Source: Acinetobacter kanungonis (GTDB lineage: Bacteria; Pseudomonadota; Gammaproteobacteria; Pseudomonadales; Moraxellaceae). Taken from it: DNA of 64,000 bases. Below the pieces are notes generated by a model that saw only the letters and a list, made by a program, of their open reading frames with translations, had not been told where the DNA came from and did not search any database. The stretch spans positions 62,001-126,000 of the forward strand of contig NZ_JAACKC010000004.1 of assembly GCF_009939195.1 (NCBI RefSeq). Direction: 5' to 3'. Both the position numbers and the translations under genes were made by a program. This document shows positions 10,128 through 18,568 of this stretch, piece after piece; the first letter of the stretch is position 1; every line of letters begins with the position of its first letter.

Positions 10128-11503
10128 TCGTATTGCTCGCGATATTTACGCACGATATAGAGTGCAATAATGTTCAGACCCAAAGTAATCACAAATAAGG
10201 TCAGACCCAGTGCAAAAGCAACCAATGCTTGTGGACTCGCAAAATCTGTATCCCCTGTCAATTGCTTTACAATCGTTACGGTAACGGTAGACACTGCTTC
10301 AAGTGGATTTGCATGTAGTAATGGACTATTTCCTGCGGCTAAAACCACAATCATCGTTTCACCCACTGCGCGTGAAACTGCTAACAAGAAGGCACCTGTA
10401 ATACCAGGTAAAGCTGCAGGTAACACCACTTTTCGGATCGTTTCAGACTTGGTTGCTCCCAAACCTAAAGAGCCATCACGCAAAGCACGAGGTACCTGAG
10501 TAATAATGTCATCTGAAAGTGAAGATACGAAAGGAATAATCATAATCCCCATTACGAATCCTGCGGTCAGCGCACTGGTCGCATTAATGTTCACGCCAAC
10601 TTGTTCACCGAGCATTCTGAAAAATGGACCAATGATCATCATCGCGAATACACCATAAACGATGGTCGGGATCCCTGCGAGGACTTCAATGGCAGGTTTT
10701 GCCCAAGAACGGAAACCCGAAGAAGCATACTCTGCTAAGTAAATGGCGATCATTAAACCCAAAGGCACTGCGACCAGTAGTGCAATACCACTGACCATCA
10801 AGGTTCCCCAAATTAATGGAAGTAAACCATAACTGCCTTCTGCATTGCCCGAGGTACTGAAACCAGGGTTCCATTCGGTTCCAAAGAAGAAATCCATTGG
10901 ACTTACGAAACGGAAGAAATGCATTGCCTCAGTGAACATTGACATCACAATACCGACTGTCGTCAGAATTGCCACACCCGAACACAATGCCAAACCAATA
11001 TTGATAATTTTTTCAACTTGGTTACGCGCACGATACTGACCTTGTACTCGTTGCTTTGCCCAAACTAAACCAACCAATGCCGCACAAATTACGACCGCCA
11101 GTTTTGCAAAAGAACCAATGCTTTCTACTTTTGCCAATTGCTGTGCTGCTGCAATTTCATAAGGTGCAGCTTGGTCGCTTACCCCAAACCCTGAAGCAAT
11201 TGCCTGAACACGATCTAGGAGAACTTCAACACCAGCAGCATCTAAGCCATTCATCACATTTGCAGGAACATTATTCATCACAATGTGGCGCAAAATATTT
11301 GGCTCAACAATATTCCAAACAATCAAAATTAAAAAAGCAGGGATACCACACCACAGCGCAACCAATGCCCCATAATAACCTGGGCGCGAGTGCAACATTG
11401 CTGAGTTATTTCCCTTACCTGCTAAGTTACGACTTTTTGCGAGACCAATTTGGTAGGCTATCGCAATTAACGCCAGTAACACGCCTATAAGTAGCAGATT
11501 CAT
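10124..11503 (-). CDS. pstC: Phosphate ABC transporter permease PstC
   Basis: An inner-membrane partner of PstA. The 459 residues comprise an N-terminal membrane helix (about 2-20), a second helix near 45-68, a soluble stretch and a further helix (about 133-150). The permease core (about 215-450) carries the EAA-type motif DGSLGLGATKSETIRKVVLPAALPGI. It is longer than E. coli PstC (319 residues) by an N-terminal addition of about 140 residues. It lies 99 bases after pstS, separated by an attenuator-like terminator, and overlaps pstA by 4 bases. Confidence 0.94.
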   Translation of the reverse strand: MNLLLIGVLLALIAIAYQIGLAKSRNLAGKGNNSAMLHSRPGYYGALVALWCGIPAFLILIVWNIVEPNILRHIVMNNVPANVMNGLDAAGVEVLLDRVQAIASGFGVSDQAAPYEIAAAQQLAKVESIGSFAKLAVVICAALVGLVWAKQRVQGQYRARNQVEKIINIGLALCSGVAILTTVGIVMSMFTEAMHFFRFVSPMDFFFGTEWNPGFSTSGNAEGSYGLLPLIWGTLMVSGIALLVAVPLGLMIAIYLAEYASSGFRSWAKPAIEVLAGIPTIVYGVFAMMIIGPFFRMLGEQVGVNINATSALTAGFVMGIMIIPFVSSLSDDIITQVPRALRDGSLGLGATKSETIRKVVLPAALPGITGAFLLAVSRAVGETMIVVLAAGNSPLLHANPLEAVSTVTVTIVKQLTGDTDFASPQALVAFALGLTLFVITLGLNIIALYIVRKYREQYE

Positions 11504-11555
11504 GTATTCTCCACCGTTTTTTCAATTTTCATTCTTTGAAAAAACTCACTAAGTA

Positions 11556-11588
11556 CAAAAAGCCAATGGTGGGAGATCCCACCATTTG
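11556..11588 (-). terminator. Attenuator-like terminator between pstS and pstC
   Basis: On the minus strand a 10-bp perfect stem (AATGGTGGGA / TCCCACCATT, loop TC) is extended by two further pairs beyond a mismatch. It is followed by GGCTTTTTG. It sits directly after the pstS stop and before pstC, so some transcripts should stop here. That would give more PstS than PstCAB, as expected for a binding-protein operon. Confidence 0.8.
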
Positions 11589-11602
11589 CCTAATTCACCG
11601 AA

Positions 11603-12628
11603 TTACTTAACCGCTTTGCCTGCTTTAAAATCAGCAAGGATTTTTGCACGCTCTTTGTCTGACATAGAGATCAAGCCTGCTTTTTCTAACTTAGAGCCTT
11701 TACCAGATACTTTCTTGCTCAAGAAGTATTCTGTGTATTGTTGTAGACCTTTGATTGACTGAAGGTGTTCGCCTTTCACGTAGAAGAACAATGGACGTGA
11801 TACAGGGTAAGAACCATTCAGAATTGTTTTCTCAGATGGTGCTACGTTGTTTACTGTTGCTACACGTAATTTGTCACGGTTTTGGTCATAGAAACCTAAG
11901 CCGAATACACCTACAGCACTTGGAGAAGTTTTCAAGCGAGCTAAAGTTTCAGTATAATCGCCTGCAATTTCAATTACTTTACCGTCTTTACGGAAAGCCG
12001 AACATGCTTTCTTCTGAGCATCTTTGTCTAACTTTTTGAAGTAATCGTAAGATTCACAACCCGCTTCAACCATTTTCTCTTGGAACACTTCACGTGTACC
12101 GTGGTTAGATGCTGGGATGACTAGAGTGATTGGTTCGTTTGGAAGAGTTTTGTCAATTTGGTTCCAACGTGTATATGGGTTTGGAACTAATTTACCGTTA
12201 GAAGGTAATTTTTCAGCCAAAGCCGCAAATACATGGTATGGCTTTAATTTATAAGCTGATTTGTTTGCATTTGATGCAAATACAATACCGTCATAACCAA
12301 TTTTAATTTCATGAATTTTGTTTACGCCTGCTTTTTTACAAGCAGCTAATTCTGTATCTTTAATTTTACGCGATGCATTTGCTACATCAATTGTATTGTC
12401 ACCTACACCCGCACAGAACTGTTTTAAACCACCAGAAGTACCACCAGAACCCACAACTGGAGTTTTGAATTGCGGGAATGTATTACCAAACTCTTCAGCT
12501 ACAATACTTGCATATGGCAATACTGTTGAAGAACCAGCGATTTGGATTGTGTCACGTGCTGCATTTGCAGTTGTTGCTACAGCTGCCCCAGTTACTGCCA
12601 ATGCAAGTGCGATGTGGTTTAAGCGCAT
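11603..12628 (-). CDS. pstS: Periplasmic phosphate-binding protein PstS
   Basis: The solute-binding protein of the phosphate importer, 341 residues from the chosen start. A Sec signal peptide is clear (MRLNHIALALAVTGAAVATT, cleavage probably after ANA at residue 23). Phosphate-binding loops of the PstS family are present: AGSSTV near residue 30, GSGGTSGGLKQFCAG near 60 and DVANASR near 80. The frame is open further upstream to 12667 and another ATG lies at 12634; the signal peptide favours 12628 or 12634, with AAGAGAG upstream. A Pho box lies about 90-130 bases upstream. First gene of pstSCAB. Confidence 0.95.
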   Translation of the reverse strand: MRLNHIALALAVTGAAVATTANAARDTIQIAGSSTVLPYASIVAEEFGNTFPQFKTPVVGSGGTSGGLKQFCAGVGDNTIDVANASRKIKDTELAACKKAGVNKIHEIKIGYDGIVFASNANKSAYKLKPYHVFAALAEKLPSNGKLVPNPYTRWNQIDKTLPNEPITLVIPASNHGTREVFQEKMVEAGCESYDYFKKLDKDAQKKACSAFRKDGKVIEIAGDYTETLARLKTSPSAVGVFGLGFYDQNRDKLRVATVNNVAPSEKTILNGSYPVSRPLFFYVKGEHLQSIKGLQQYTEYFLSKKVSGKGSKLEKAGLISMSDKERAKILADFKAGKAVK

Positions 12629-12713
12629 GCTCATCTCTCTTAATGTGTGCAATGTGAAGTACGCCACTTTTTTATTCAGTTTTGTACTTTTTTCGATATG
12701 TGCATTTTGATTT

Positions 12714-12757
12714 TAAAATATGACAAATAAGTTACAGCAATATGACGCTTTTATGAT
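12714..12757 (-). promoter_or_regulatory. Pho box (PhoB-binding site), four half-sites
   Basis: Reading the minus strand towards pstS there are four 11-base units in perfect register: ATCATAAAAGC, GTCATATTGCT, GTAACTTATTT and GTCATATTTTA. Each resembles the PhoB unit CTGTCAT plus four A/T-rich bases. The array ends about 85 bases before the pstS start, a suitable place for activation by phosphorylated PhoB under phosphate limitation. The remaining sequence at 12758-13040 shows no gene. Confidence 0.85.
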
Positions 12758-13043
12758 ATTTGAAGATTGAATGATGATTTATTTAAAATTCTTTTAGATT
12801 CAATATGTAACACAAAATATATTCTTATTTTTCTGATTTGATTCCTAGCGCTAAAGTGTAACAATTCATCCTGATGTCATTTTAATACGCTATAAAGCGC
12901 ACCAACCTACGCTTTGCTATCGTTTAAACATTAGTCTTTTACCCCAAATACTTTGTATTTTAAGCCTGATTTTCTATATCAAATGATAGGCTTCCCTGTA
13001 GCAAAGACTTCAGCTTTTATTTTAAGGAACCAATCTTTAATGC

Positions 13044-13074
13044 AAAAAGGCTACCTCACTTTCGTCAGGTAGCC
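13044..13074 (-). terminator. Rho-independent terminator after the permease gene
   Basis: Minus strand: GGCTACCT, a 10-base loop containing GAAA, AGGTAGCC, then TTTTTG. Located 26 bases after the permease stop. Confidence 0.88.
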
Positions 13075-13099
13075 CCCAAATCATGAAACTTTTAAGCGA

Positions 13100-14479
13100 T
13101 TAATTGGACTGAGCTTCAGGCAATACCAGCATTTTTTTCCGATATTTGAGCACATACAGAATGGCTAAAGCCACCATCCAGATTGGACCTAAAATCACAG
13201 CCAAACGCATGTCTGGTGTCAGTGCCATGATAATCAAAATCATGCAGACAAAAGCGATGGTTAAGTAGTTGGTCCACGGACTTAAAATGCTTTGAAACTT
13301 GGTCTGACGGCCTTGTAATTTCATCGCTTTGCTAAATTTCAAATGTGTGACCGAAATCATCAACCAGTTAATCACCAATGCAGCAACCACCAGCATCATA
13401 AATAACTGGAAGGCTTGTCCTGGAATAAGATAATTCACCAATACACACACCGCAGTAATGCCTGCCGAAACCATTGCAGCAGTCACTGGAATACCGCGAC
13501 TGTTGACCTTTTTCAAAATTGCAGGTGCATTCCCCTGTTCTGCCAAGCCATGTAGCATACGGCTATTACAGTAAATACAGCTGTTATAAACCGAAATGGC
13601 TGCAATCAACACCACAAAGTTCAAGACATTGGCAACACCATTACTGTTCAAGGACTGGAAAATTAACACAAATGGGCTTCCGCCTTCTGCCACCATATTC
13701 CACGGATAAAGACACAGTAAAATACCAATCGCACCGATATAGAAAATCAAAATACGATACACGATTTGATTGACTGCTTTCGGAATAGTGGTTTCAGGTT
13801 GCTTGGTTTCAGCCGCGGTAATCCCGATCAGTTCCAGACCACCAAAGGCAAACATAATCACAGCCAATGCCATGACAAAACCATGCAGACCATGTGGGAA
13901 AAAGCCACCGTGCTGCCATAAGTTAGCAATACCAGCTTGTGGACCTGCTGAACCTGAAAACAGCAAATAGGCACCAAAACCAATCATGCTCAGAATGGCA
14001 ATGATTTTAATACAGGAAAAGATAAACTCTGATTCACCAAAAAAGCGGACATTCACTAAATTAATGCCGTTCATTAAGATGAAAAAAAACAGTGCTGTCA
14101 TCCATGTCGGAATTTCAGGCCACCAGAACTGAATAAAGGTCCCGATCGCACTTAATTCCGCCATACTGACCAGTACATACAGTACCCAATAGTTCCAGCC
14201 CGACATAAAGCCTGCCATTTTGCCCCAATACTTATTGGCAAAATGGCTAAATGAACCACTGACAGGCTCTTCCACCACCATCTCGCCCAACTGGCGCATA
14301 ATTAAAAACGCGATAATACCTGCAATGGCATAGCCCAACAAGATTGAGGGACCTGCGAGTTTAATGGTTTGTGAAAGACCTAGAAATAATCCTGTTCCAA
14401 TTGCACCACCCAAGGCGATCAGCTGAATATGCCGATTGGACAAGCCCTGCTTCAAAGCATGCTGATTGTGTTCATCCAT
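13100..14479 (-). CDS. Aromatic amino acid permease, AroP-like (APC family)
   Basis: A 459-residue inner-membrane transporter with about 12 membrane helices. It closely matches the AroP/PheP group of proton-coupled amino acid permeases: RHIQLIALGGAIGTGLF near residue 16, MRQLGEMVVEEPVSGSFSHF near 61, FGGLELIGITAAE near 212 and VYNSCIYCNSRMLHGLA near 300. The family imports Phe, Tyr and Trp. It lies downstream of, and in the same direction as, a keto-acid decarboxylase with 136 bases between them. That fits uptake of an aromatic amino acid feeding an Ehrlich-type pathway. The exact substrate is inferred. Confidence 0.88.
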   Translation of the reverse strand: MDEHNQHALKQGLSNRHIQLIALGGAIGTGLFLGLSQTIKLAGPSILLGYAIAGIIAFLIMRQLGEMVVEEPVSGSFSHFANKYWGKMAGFMSGWNYWVLYVLVSMAELSAIGTFIQFWWPEIPTWMTALFFFILMNGINLVNVRFFGESEFIFSCIKIIAILSMIGFGAYLLFSGSAGPQAGIANLWQHGGFFPHGLHGFVMALAVIMFAFGGLELIGITAAETKQPETTIPKAVNQIVYRILIFYIGAIGILLCLYPWNMVAEGGSPFVLIFQSLNSNGVANVLNFVVLIAAISVYNSCIYCNSRMLHGLAEQGNAPAILKKVNSRGIPVTAAMVSAGITAVCVLVNYLIPGQAFQLFMMLVVAALVINWLMISVTHLKFSKAMKLQGRQTKFQSILSPWTNYLTIAFVCMILIIMALTPDMRLAVILGPIWMVALAILYVLKYRKKMLVLPEAQSN

Positions 14480-14533
14480 ACATTTTCTCCGTTATTGGTG
14501 TCACTTCCTGTACACCTTTATTCAGCAACAGCA

Positions 14534-14557
14534 CTGAAGGTCGCCATCGACCTTCAG
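14534..14557. repeat. Perfect inverted repeat between decarboxylase and permease genes
   Basis: CTGAAGGTCG, loop CCAT, CGACCTTCAG: a 10-bp perfect stem in the 136-base spacer. In the direction of the genes (minus) no T run follows, so it is not an ordinary terminator for the decarboxylase. It may protect mRNA ends, attenuate or bind a protein. Confidence 0.6.
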
Positions 14558-14615
14558 ACTCAATTTTCTTTAATTCATTCCTTTTATCTTTTAAGCAGAT
14601 AAATCCTGTTACTGC

Positions 14616-16337
14616 TTAAAATGAACTTGCATTCTTACATTCAATGGCTTGGGAACGCTGCGTTAAAATTTCATAACCACGATCGCCATAGTCAAAACGA
14701 GCAATCACATTGGCAAATTTTTTCAAACTCATCGGGGCATCCATGGCTGGGAGTTTTAATTCCACAAAAGTCAGCCCATCTTGTTGCTCCACATTTTCCA
14801 ACAACTGTTTCAGCTGCCCAATCGTTTCAACCACATGGGATTGATAAGCTTTTCTTCCATTGAACACTGCTGGAATTTGAGCATAGTTCCAGTTTTGAAT
14901 ATCGTTATACGCCGCATTTTCCCCCATAATTAAACGTTCAATGGTATAACCACCATTATTCAACAAGAAGATAATTGGCTTTAACTCATGACGGATAATG
15001 GTCGAGAGTTCCTGTACCGTTAACTGGAATGAGCCATCCCCAATAAACAGGATTTGTCGACGCTCAGGTGCAGCCAGCAGGCTTCCGAGTAAGGCTGGCA
15101 AGGTATAGCCGATCGAACCCCAGAGTGGTTGAGCAATATATTTTGCAGTCGCAGGCAGCTTCAAACCCGATAATGCAGAATTTGAGGTTCCTACTTCCCC
15201 AATAATCACATCATCCTCTTTGAAAAATCCTGCAATCGCATTCCAAAGCAGTTCCTGACTCAGTTTCTGTTGTTCAGGTACTTCGATACGTTGCACAGGC
15301 TGATGATTTAAAACGGGTTGCGGCGCTTTGCGTGGAGCAACCTTTTTATTTAATTCAGCCAATAATTGCCCGATGGCAATACCTGGTACATCCTGTCCAA
15401 AAATGTTTAAACCATAAGGCTTAATTTCAATATAGTTTTCAGTTGCAATTTGATGGGTAAAAACGGCGGAGCCTACATCGGTAAAGCGCACCCCAACACC
15501 AATTAAACAGTCCGACTGTTCAATCACATTTTTGACATGTGGCTGACTCGCGCTCCCTACATAGGTTCCGATATAACGTGGCGAACCCTCATCCATAATG
15601 TTTTTTGCAGTATTCATACTGGCAAAAGGCATCGAGCATTTGATAGAGAGATCATGCAGTAAAGAAGTCACACCAAACACTGCAGCTTCGTTATCAACCA
15701 ACAATGCTGGGCTTTTGGCTTTAGCAAGAATGCCACACAGTTGATCGACCACACTATGCAGCAATTCAGGCTCAACTACTGGATAACTTAAATCGAGTGG
15801 ACGTGCATCGACCTGAATTTTCACATGGGTAATATCCGATGCCAGCTGAATATGCACAGGACGACGCTCGATAAAGCACTGACGTAACACACGATCAATT
15901 TCAGCAGCTGCATTGGCTGGCGTTAGACGTGTCTGTGCAACCGTGAACTCTTTCATGCAGTTCATAATGTTATCGTAGTTACCATCCACCAGCGTGTGAT
16001 GCACCAGAATGCCCTTTTGCACCACATGCAAAGGTGGAATGCCTGAAATATGTACCATCGGCACATTTTCCGCATAGGCTCCTGCAATACCGTTAATCGC
16101 ACTTAAATCACCTACACCATAGGTGGTTGCCAATGCCGCAAAACCGTTAATACGTGCATAACCATCGGCAGCATAAGCCGCATTTAACTCATTACAATTA
16201 CCAATGAATTCTAACTGCGTATCTGCTTCGACTTGCTCAAGATAAGAGAGGTTAAAATCACCCGGGACACCAAACAGATGCTGTATACCCATTTGTTTTA
16301 AACGAAGATTTAAAAATTCACCAATTTCCATGAACAT
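14616..16337 (-). CDS. ipdC: ThDP-dependent alpha-keto acid decarboxylase (indolepyruvate/phenylpyruvate type)
   Basis: A 573-residue thiamine-diphosphate enzyme of the pyruvate/indolepyruvate decarboxylase group. The N-terminal ThDP domain has the catalytic Glu in NCNELNAAYAADGYAR (about residue 50). The C-terminal domain has the GDGS...NN cofactor motif (IGDGSFQLTVQE to LLNNGGYTIE, about 430-460). His-His in ILVHHTLVDG near residue 110 is the usual catalytic pair of this group. The family turns 2-keto acids into aldehydes plus CO2. An AroP-like permease next door and a divergent Lrp regulator point to indolepyruvate or phenylpyruvate. AAAGGA supports the start at 16337; an ATG two codons later is possible. 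Confidence 0.85.
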   Translation of the reverse strand: MFMEIGEFLNLRLKQMGIQHLFGVPGDFNLSYLEQVEADTQLEFIGNCNELNAAYAADGYARINGFAALATTYGVGDLSAINGIAGAYAENVPMVHISGIPPLHVVQKGILVHHTLVDGNYDNIMNCMKEFTVAQTRLTPANAAAEIDRVLRQCFIERRPVHIQLASDITHVKIQVDARPLDLSYPVVEPELLHSVVDQLCGILAKAKSPALLVDNEAAVFGVTSLLHDLSIKCSMPFASMNTAKNIMDEGSPRYIGTYVGSASQPHVKNVIEQSDCLIGVGVRFTDVGSAVFTHQIATENYIEIKPYGLNIFGQDVPGIAIGQLLAELNKKVAPRKAPQPVLNHQPVQRIEVPEQQKLSQELLWNAIAGFFKEDDVIIGEVGTSNSALSGLKLPATAKYIAQPLWGSIGYTLPALLGSLLAAPERRQILFIGDGSFQLTVQELSTIIRHELKPIIFLLNNGGYTIERLIMGENAAYNDIQNWNYAQIPAVFNGRKAYQSHVVETIGQLKQLLENVEQQDGLTFVELKLPAMDAPMSLKKFANVIARFDYGDRGYEILTQRSQAIECKNASSF

Positions 16338-16471
16338 TGCTCGATATCCTTTGAGACCAATTTTTATTCCATAGAAAAAATAATATTTCATTTAACGGGT
16401 GAATTTCGTGCATAATGAAAACGGATTTGATTAAAAATACAAGATTTGTGTATCACAAAAGGATTTTATGC

Positions 16472-16963
16472 ATGGATAAGTTTGACTGGCAAATCATACA
16501 GGCACTACAAAAAAATGGACGGCTGACCAATCAGGAGATTGGAGATTTAATTGGTTTATCGGCTTCACAATGTTCTAGAAGACGCCAACTGTTGGAACAA
16601 AAAGGCATCATCTTAGGTTATACCGCACGCATTCAACAGCAAGCCTTAGGTATGGAAGTCACCGCGATGATTCACATTAACTTAAGAACCCATGAAGCAA
16701 CCTCGCAAACAGCATTTCAAGAGCTCATTGAAGCAGAGGACAATATTCAGGATGCTTTTTCCATCAGCGGCGATGCAGATTTTATTTTGAAAGTGGTGGC
16801 TGAAAACTTAGAACAGCTTTCGCATTTTGTAACGGAACGTCTACTGACCTACCCATTTATTGGACATATTAAATCTTACATCGTTTTGAAAAAAGTGAAG
16901 GAACAGAATCATTTTTTGCTAAAGCCCAAAGGTTTTAACTATCATCACGCACATTCCGCTTAA
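16472..16963 (+). CDS. Lrp/AsnC family transcriptional regulator
   Basis: A 163-residue regulator. It has an N-terminal winged helix (DWQIIQALQKNGRLTNQEIGDLIGLSASQCSRRRQLLEQKGII, residues about 5-47, given here only as landmarks from DWQII to KGII) and a C-terminal RAM ligand-binding domain (GDADFILKVVAENLEQL around 105-121). Such proteins form octamers and sense amino acids. It is transcribed away from the decarboxylase, and the two promoters share about 135 bases, so it probably controls the decarboxylase-permease genes in response to an aromatic amino acid. The AAAAGGA ribosome site supports the ATG at 16472 over the upstream open frame. Confidence 0.9.
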   Translation: MDKFDWQIIQALQKNGRLTNQEIGDLIGLSASQCSRRRQLLEQKGIILGYTARIQQQALGMEVTAMIHINLRTHEATSQTAFQELIEAEDNIQDAFSISGDADFILKVVAENLEQLSHFVTERLLTYPFIGHIKSYIVLKKVKEQNHFLLKPKGFNYHHAHSA

Positions 16964-16990
16964 TTATTTCCCCCATTAACATTCAACCAT

Positions 16991-17020
16991 AAAAAAAGCC
17001 TGGAAAATTCCAGGCTTTTT
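16991..17020. terminator. Bidirectional terminator between the Lrp gene and ddc
   Basis: AAGCCTGGAA / TTCCAGGCTT stem with an A run on the left and a T run on the right. It can stop transcription from both convergent genes. Confidence 0.92.
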
Positions 17021-17035
17021 CGAACAACATGACGA

Positions 17036-18568
17036 TTAGTCAATTGCTGGCGTATAAGTACCCGCTTGAATTGGACCTTTAATACGGTCTGCTTCAGCAA
17101 GAACAAGCGACAACAAGTTCTTTACGTTTTCTAATGTAGCCACAGGGCTCAGTGTCGTCATTTTCAATGATTGCACTTGACCAACCTTGGTTACACCAAT
17201 ATTCGCTTCACCACGTGCAAACAATTCATCTGCAACGTTTTGATTCAATGTATCCAACAACTCTACTGGGTAGCCTGCTGGTACAACACGGAACAAGACC
17301 GAAGCAAATTGAGGCTCAACCAAAAGCTCAAGACCATCTGCTGCTTTAATATAATCCGCAACATCACGTGTCAATTTCACACCGTGATCGATCATTGAAC
17401 CATAAAGCTCTTCACCCAATGCTTCTACAGTCATCCACAATTTCAACGCATCAAAACGACGCGTAGTTTGTAAAGACTTCGATACAAGGTTTGGAACACC
17501 ATGTTCTTCATCATAAGCTGAGTTTAAGTATTCAGCTTCATAGTGCATGAAACGATAGTTCGCTTCATCTTTCAACAAGAACGCACCACATGAAATGGTT
17601 TGGAAATAGTGCTTATGGAAATCCAGCGTGATCGAGTCAGACAACTCAATGCCATCAAGCATCGAACGGTAATCGTTCGATAAAATCAGTGCACCACCCC
17701 ATGCCGCATCGATATGCATCCACGCGCCAAACTTGTTGGTGATTTCACGAATTTTCTTCAATGGATCAATTGCACCCGCATCGGTTGTACCCGCAGTTGC
17801 AACTACACATGCCACGATTTTGCCTTCTGACTGTAAATGCGCCATAGTTTTTTCTAGGGCATCAACATCCATTTGAGCATTTTCGTTCACAGGCACAGTA
17901 ACGACTGACTGGAAGCCCATACCCATCATCGCCATGTTCTTTTGCACAGAGAAATGCGCATTTTCAGAACAAATGACTTTAACGTTTTTCATGGCTTCCG
18001 CAGGAATACCATCACGCTGAACAGACCACGGATTACCGTTTTCGTCTTTCCAGTTTTTCGAGATGCAAGCATCACGTGCAAGGAGTACACCCATCAAGTT
18101 AGATTGCGTGCCACCTGAAGTGAACACACCAGCTTGACCTGCGCCATAACCGACTTTTTGACGAAGCCAATCAATCAATTGGACTTCCATCAAAGAACCC
18201 GCTGGGCTTTGATCCCATGAGTCCATAGATTGGTTGGTTGCATTAATCAAAACTTCAGCAATTTGGCTTGCAACCATAGTTGGGCAATGCAAATGTGCTA
18301 AAGAGTGAGGGTGATGTACTTTCAAGCTTTTATTTAAGAAAAGCTCAACCATACGATCTAATGACTTTTGTACACCTAAACCGTCTTTGGTCGGGTTAAA
18401 AGCAATCGCATCACGTAATTCTTTGATGCTGCCACCTGTGTACATTTTGTCATTTTGCAACCATGCCGCTACCGCTTTGGTAGCTTGCTCCATTGCTGAC
18501 TCATAGTCAGCAATAGACTGGGCATCATTGCAGAGTAACGCTTTACGGTGTTCTGCAAAATCAACCAT
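17036..18568 (-). CDS. ddc: L-2,4-diaminobutyrate decarboxylase
   Basis: A 510-residue PLP-dependent group II decarboxylase that turns L-2,4-diaminobutyrate into 1,3-diaminopropane. The PLP lysine lies in [16 protein letters not shown] (about Lys319). The upstream HIDAAWGGA motif supplies the cofactor-binding Asp, and [11 protein letters not shown] holds the phosphate site. Its ATG overlaps the dat stop by one base (TAATG), so the two are coupled. The dat-ddc pair is a hallmark of Acinetobacter and explains its large production of 1,3-diaminopropane. Confidence 0.95.
   Translation of the reverse strand: MVDFAEHRKALLCNDAQSIADYESAMEQATKAVAAWLQNDKMYTGGSIKELRDAIAFNPTKDGLGVQKSLDRMVELFLNKSLKVHHPHSLAHLHCPTMVASQIAEVLINATNQSMDSWDQSPAGSLMEVQLIDWLRQKVGYGAGQAGVFTSGGTQSNLMGVLLARDACISKNWKDENGNPWSVQRDGIPAEAMKNVKVICSENAHFSVQKNMAMMGMGFQSVVTVPVNENAQMDVDALEKTMAHLQSEGKIVACVVATAGTTDAGAIDPLKKIREITNKFGAWMHIDAAWGGALILSNDYRSMLDGIELSDSITLDFHKHYFQTISCGAFLLKDEANYRFMHYEAEYLNSAYDEEHGVPNLVSKSLQTTRRFDALKLWMTVEALGEELYGSMIDHGVKLTRDVADYIKAADGLELLVEPQFASVLFRVVPAGYPVELLDTLNQNVADELFARGEANIGVTKVGQVQSLKMTTLSPVATLENVKNLLSLVLAEADRIKGPIQAGTYTPAID

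Noticed and set aside
10170..10499. 109-residue plus-strand open frame over pstC
   Set aside because: It mirrors the codon pattern of pstC on the other strand; there is no start signal.
11056..11490. 144-residue plus-strand open frame
   Set aside because: Antisense to the N-terminal part of pstC; low-complexity Leu/Gln composition typical of a shadow frame.
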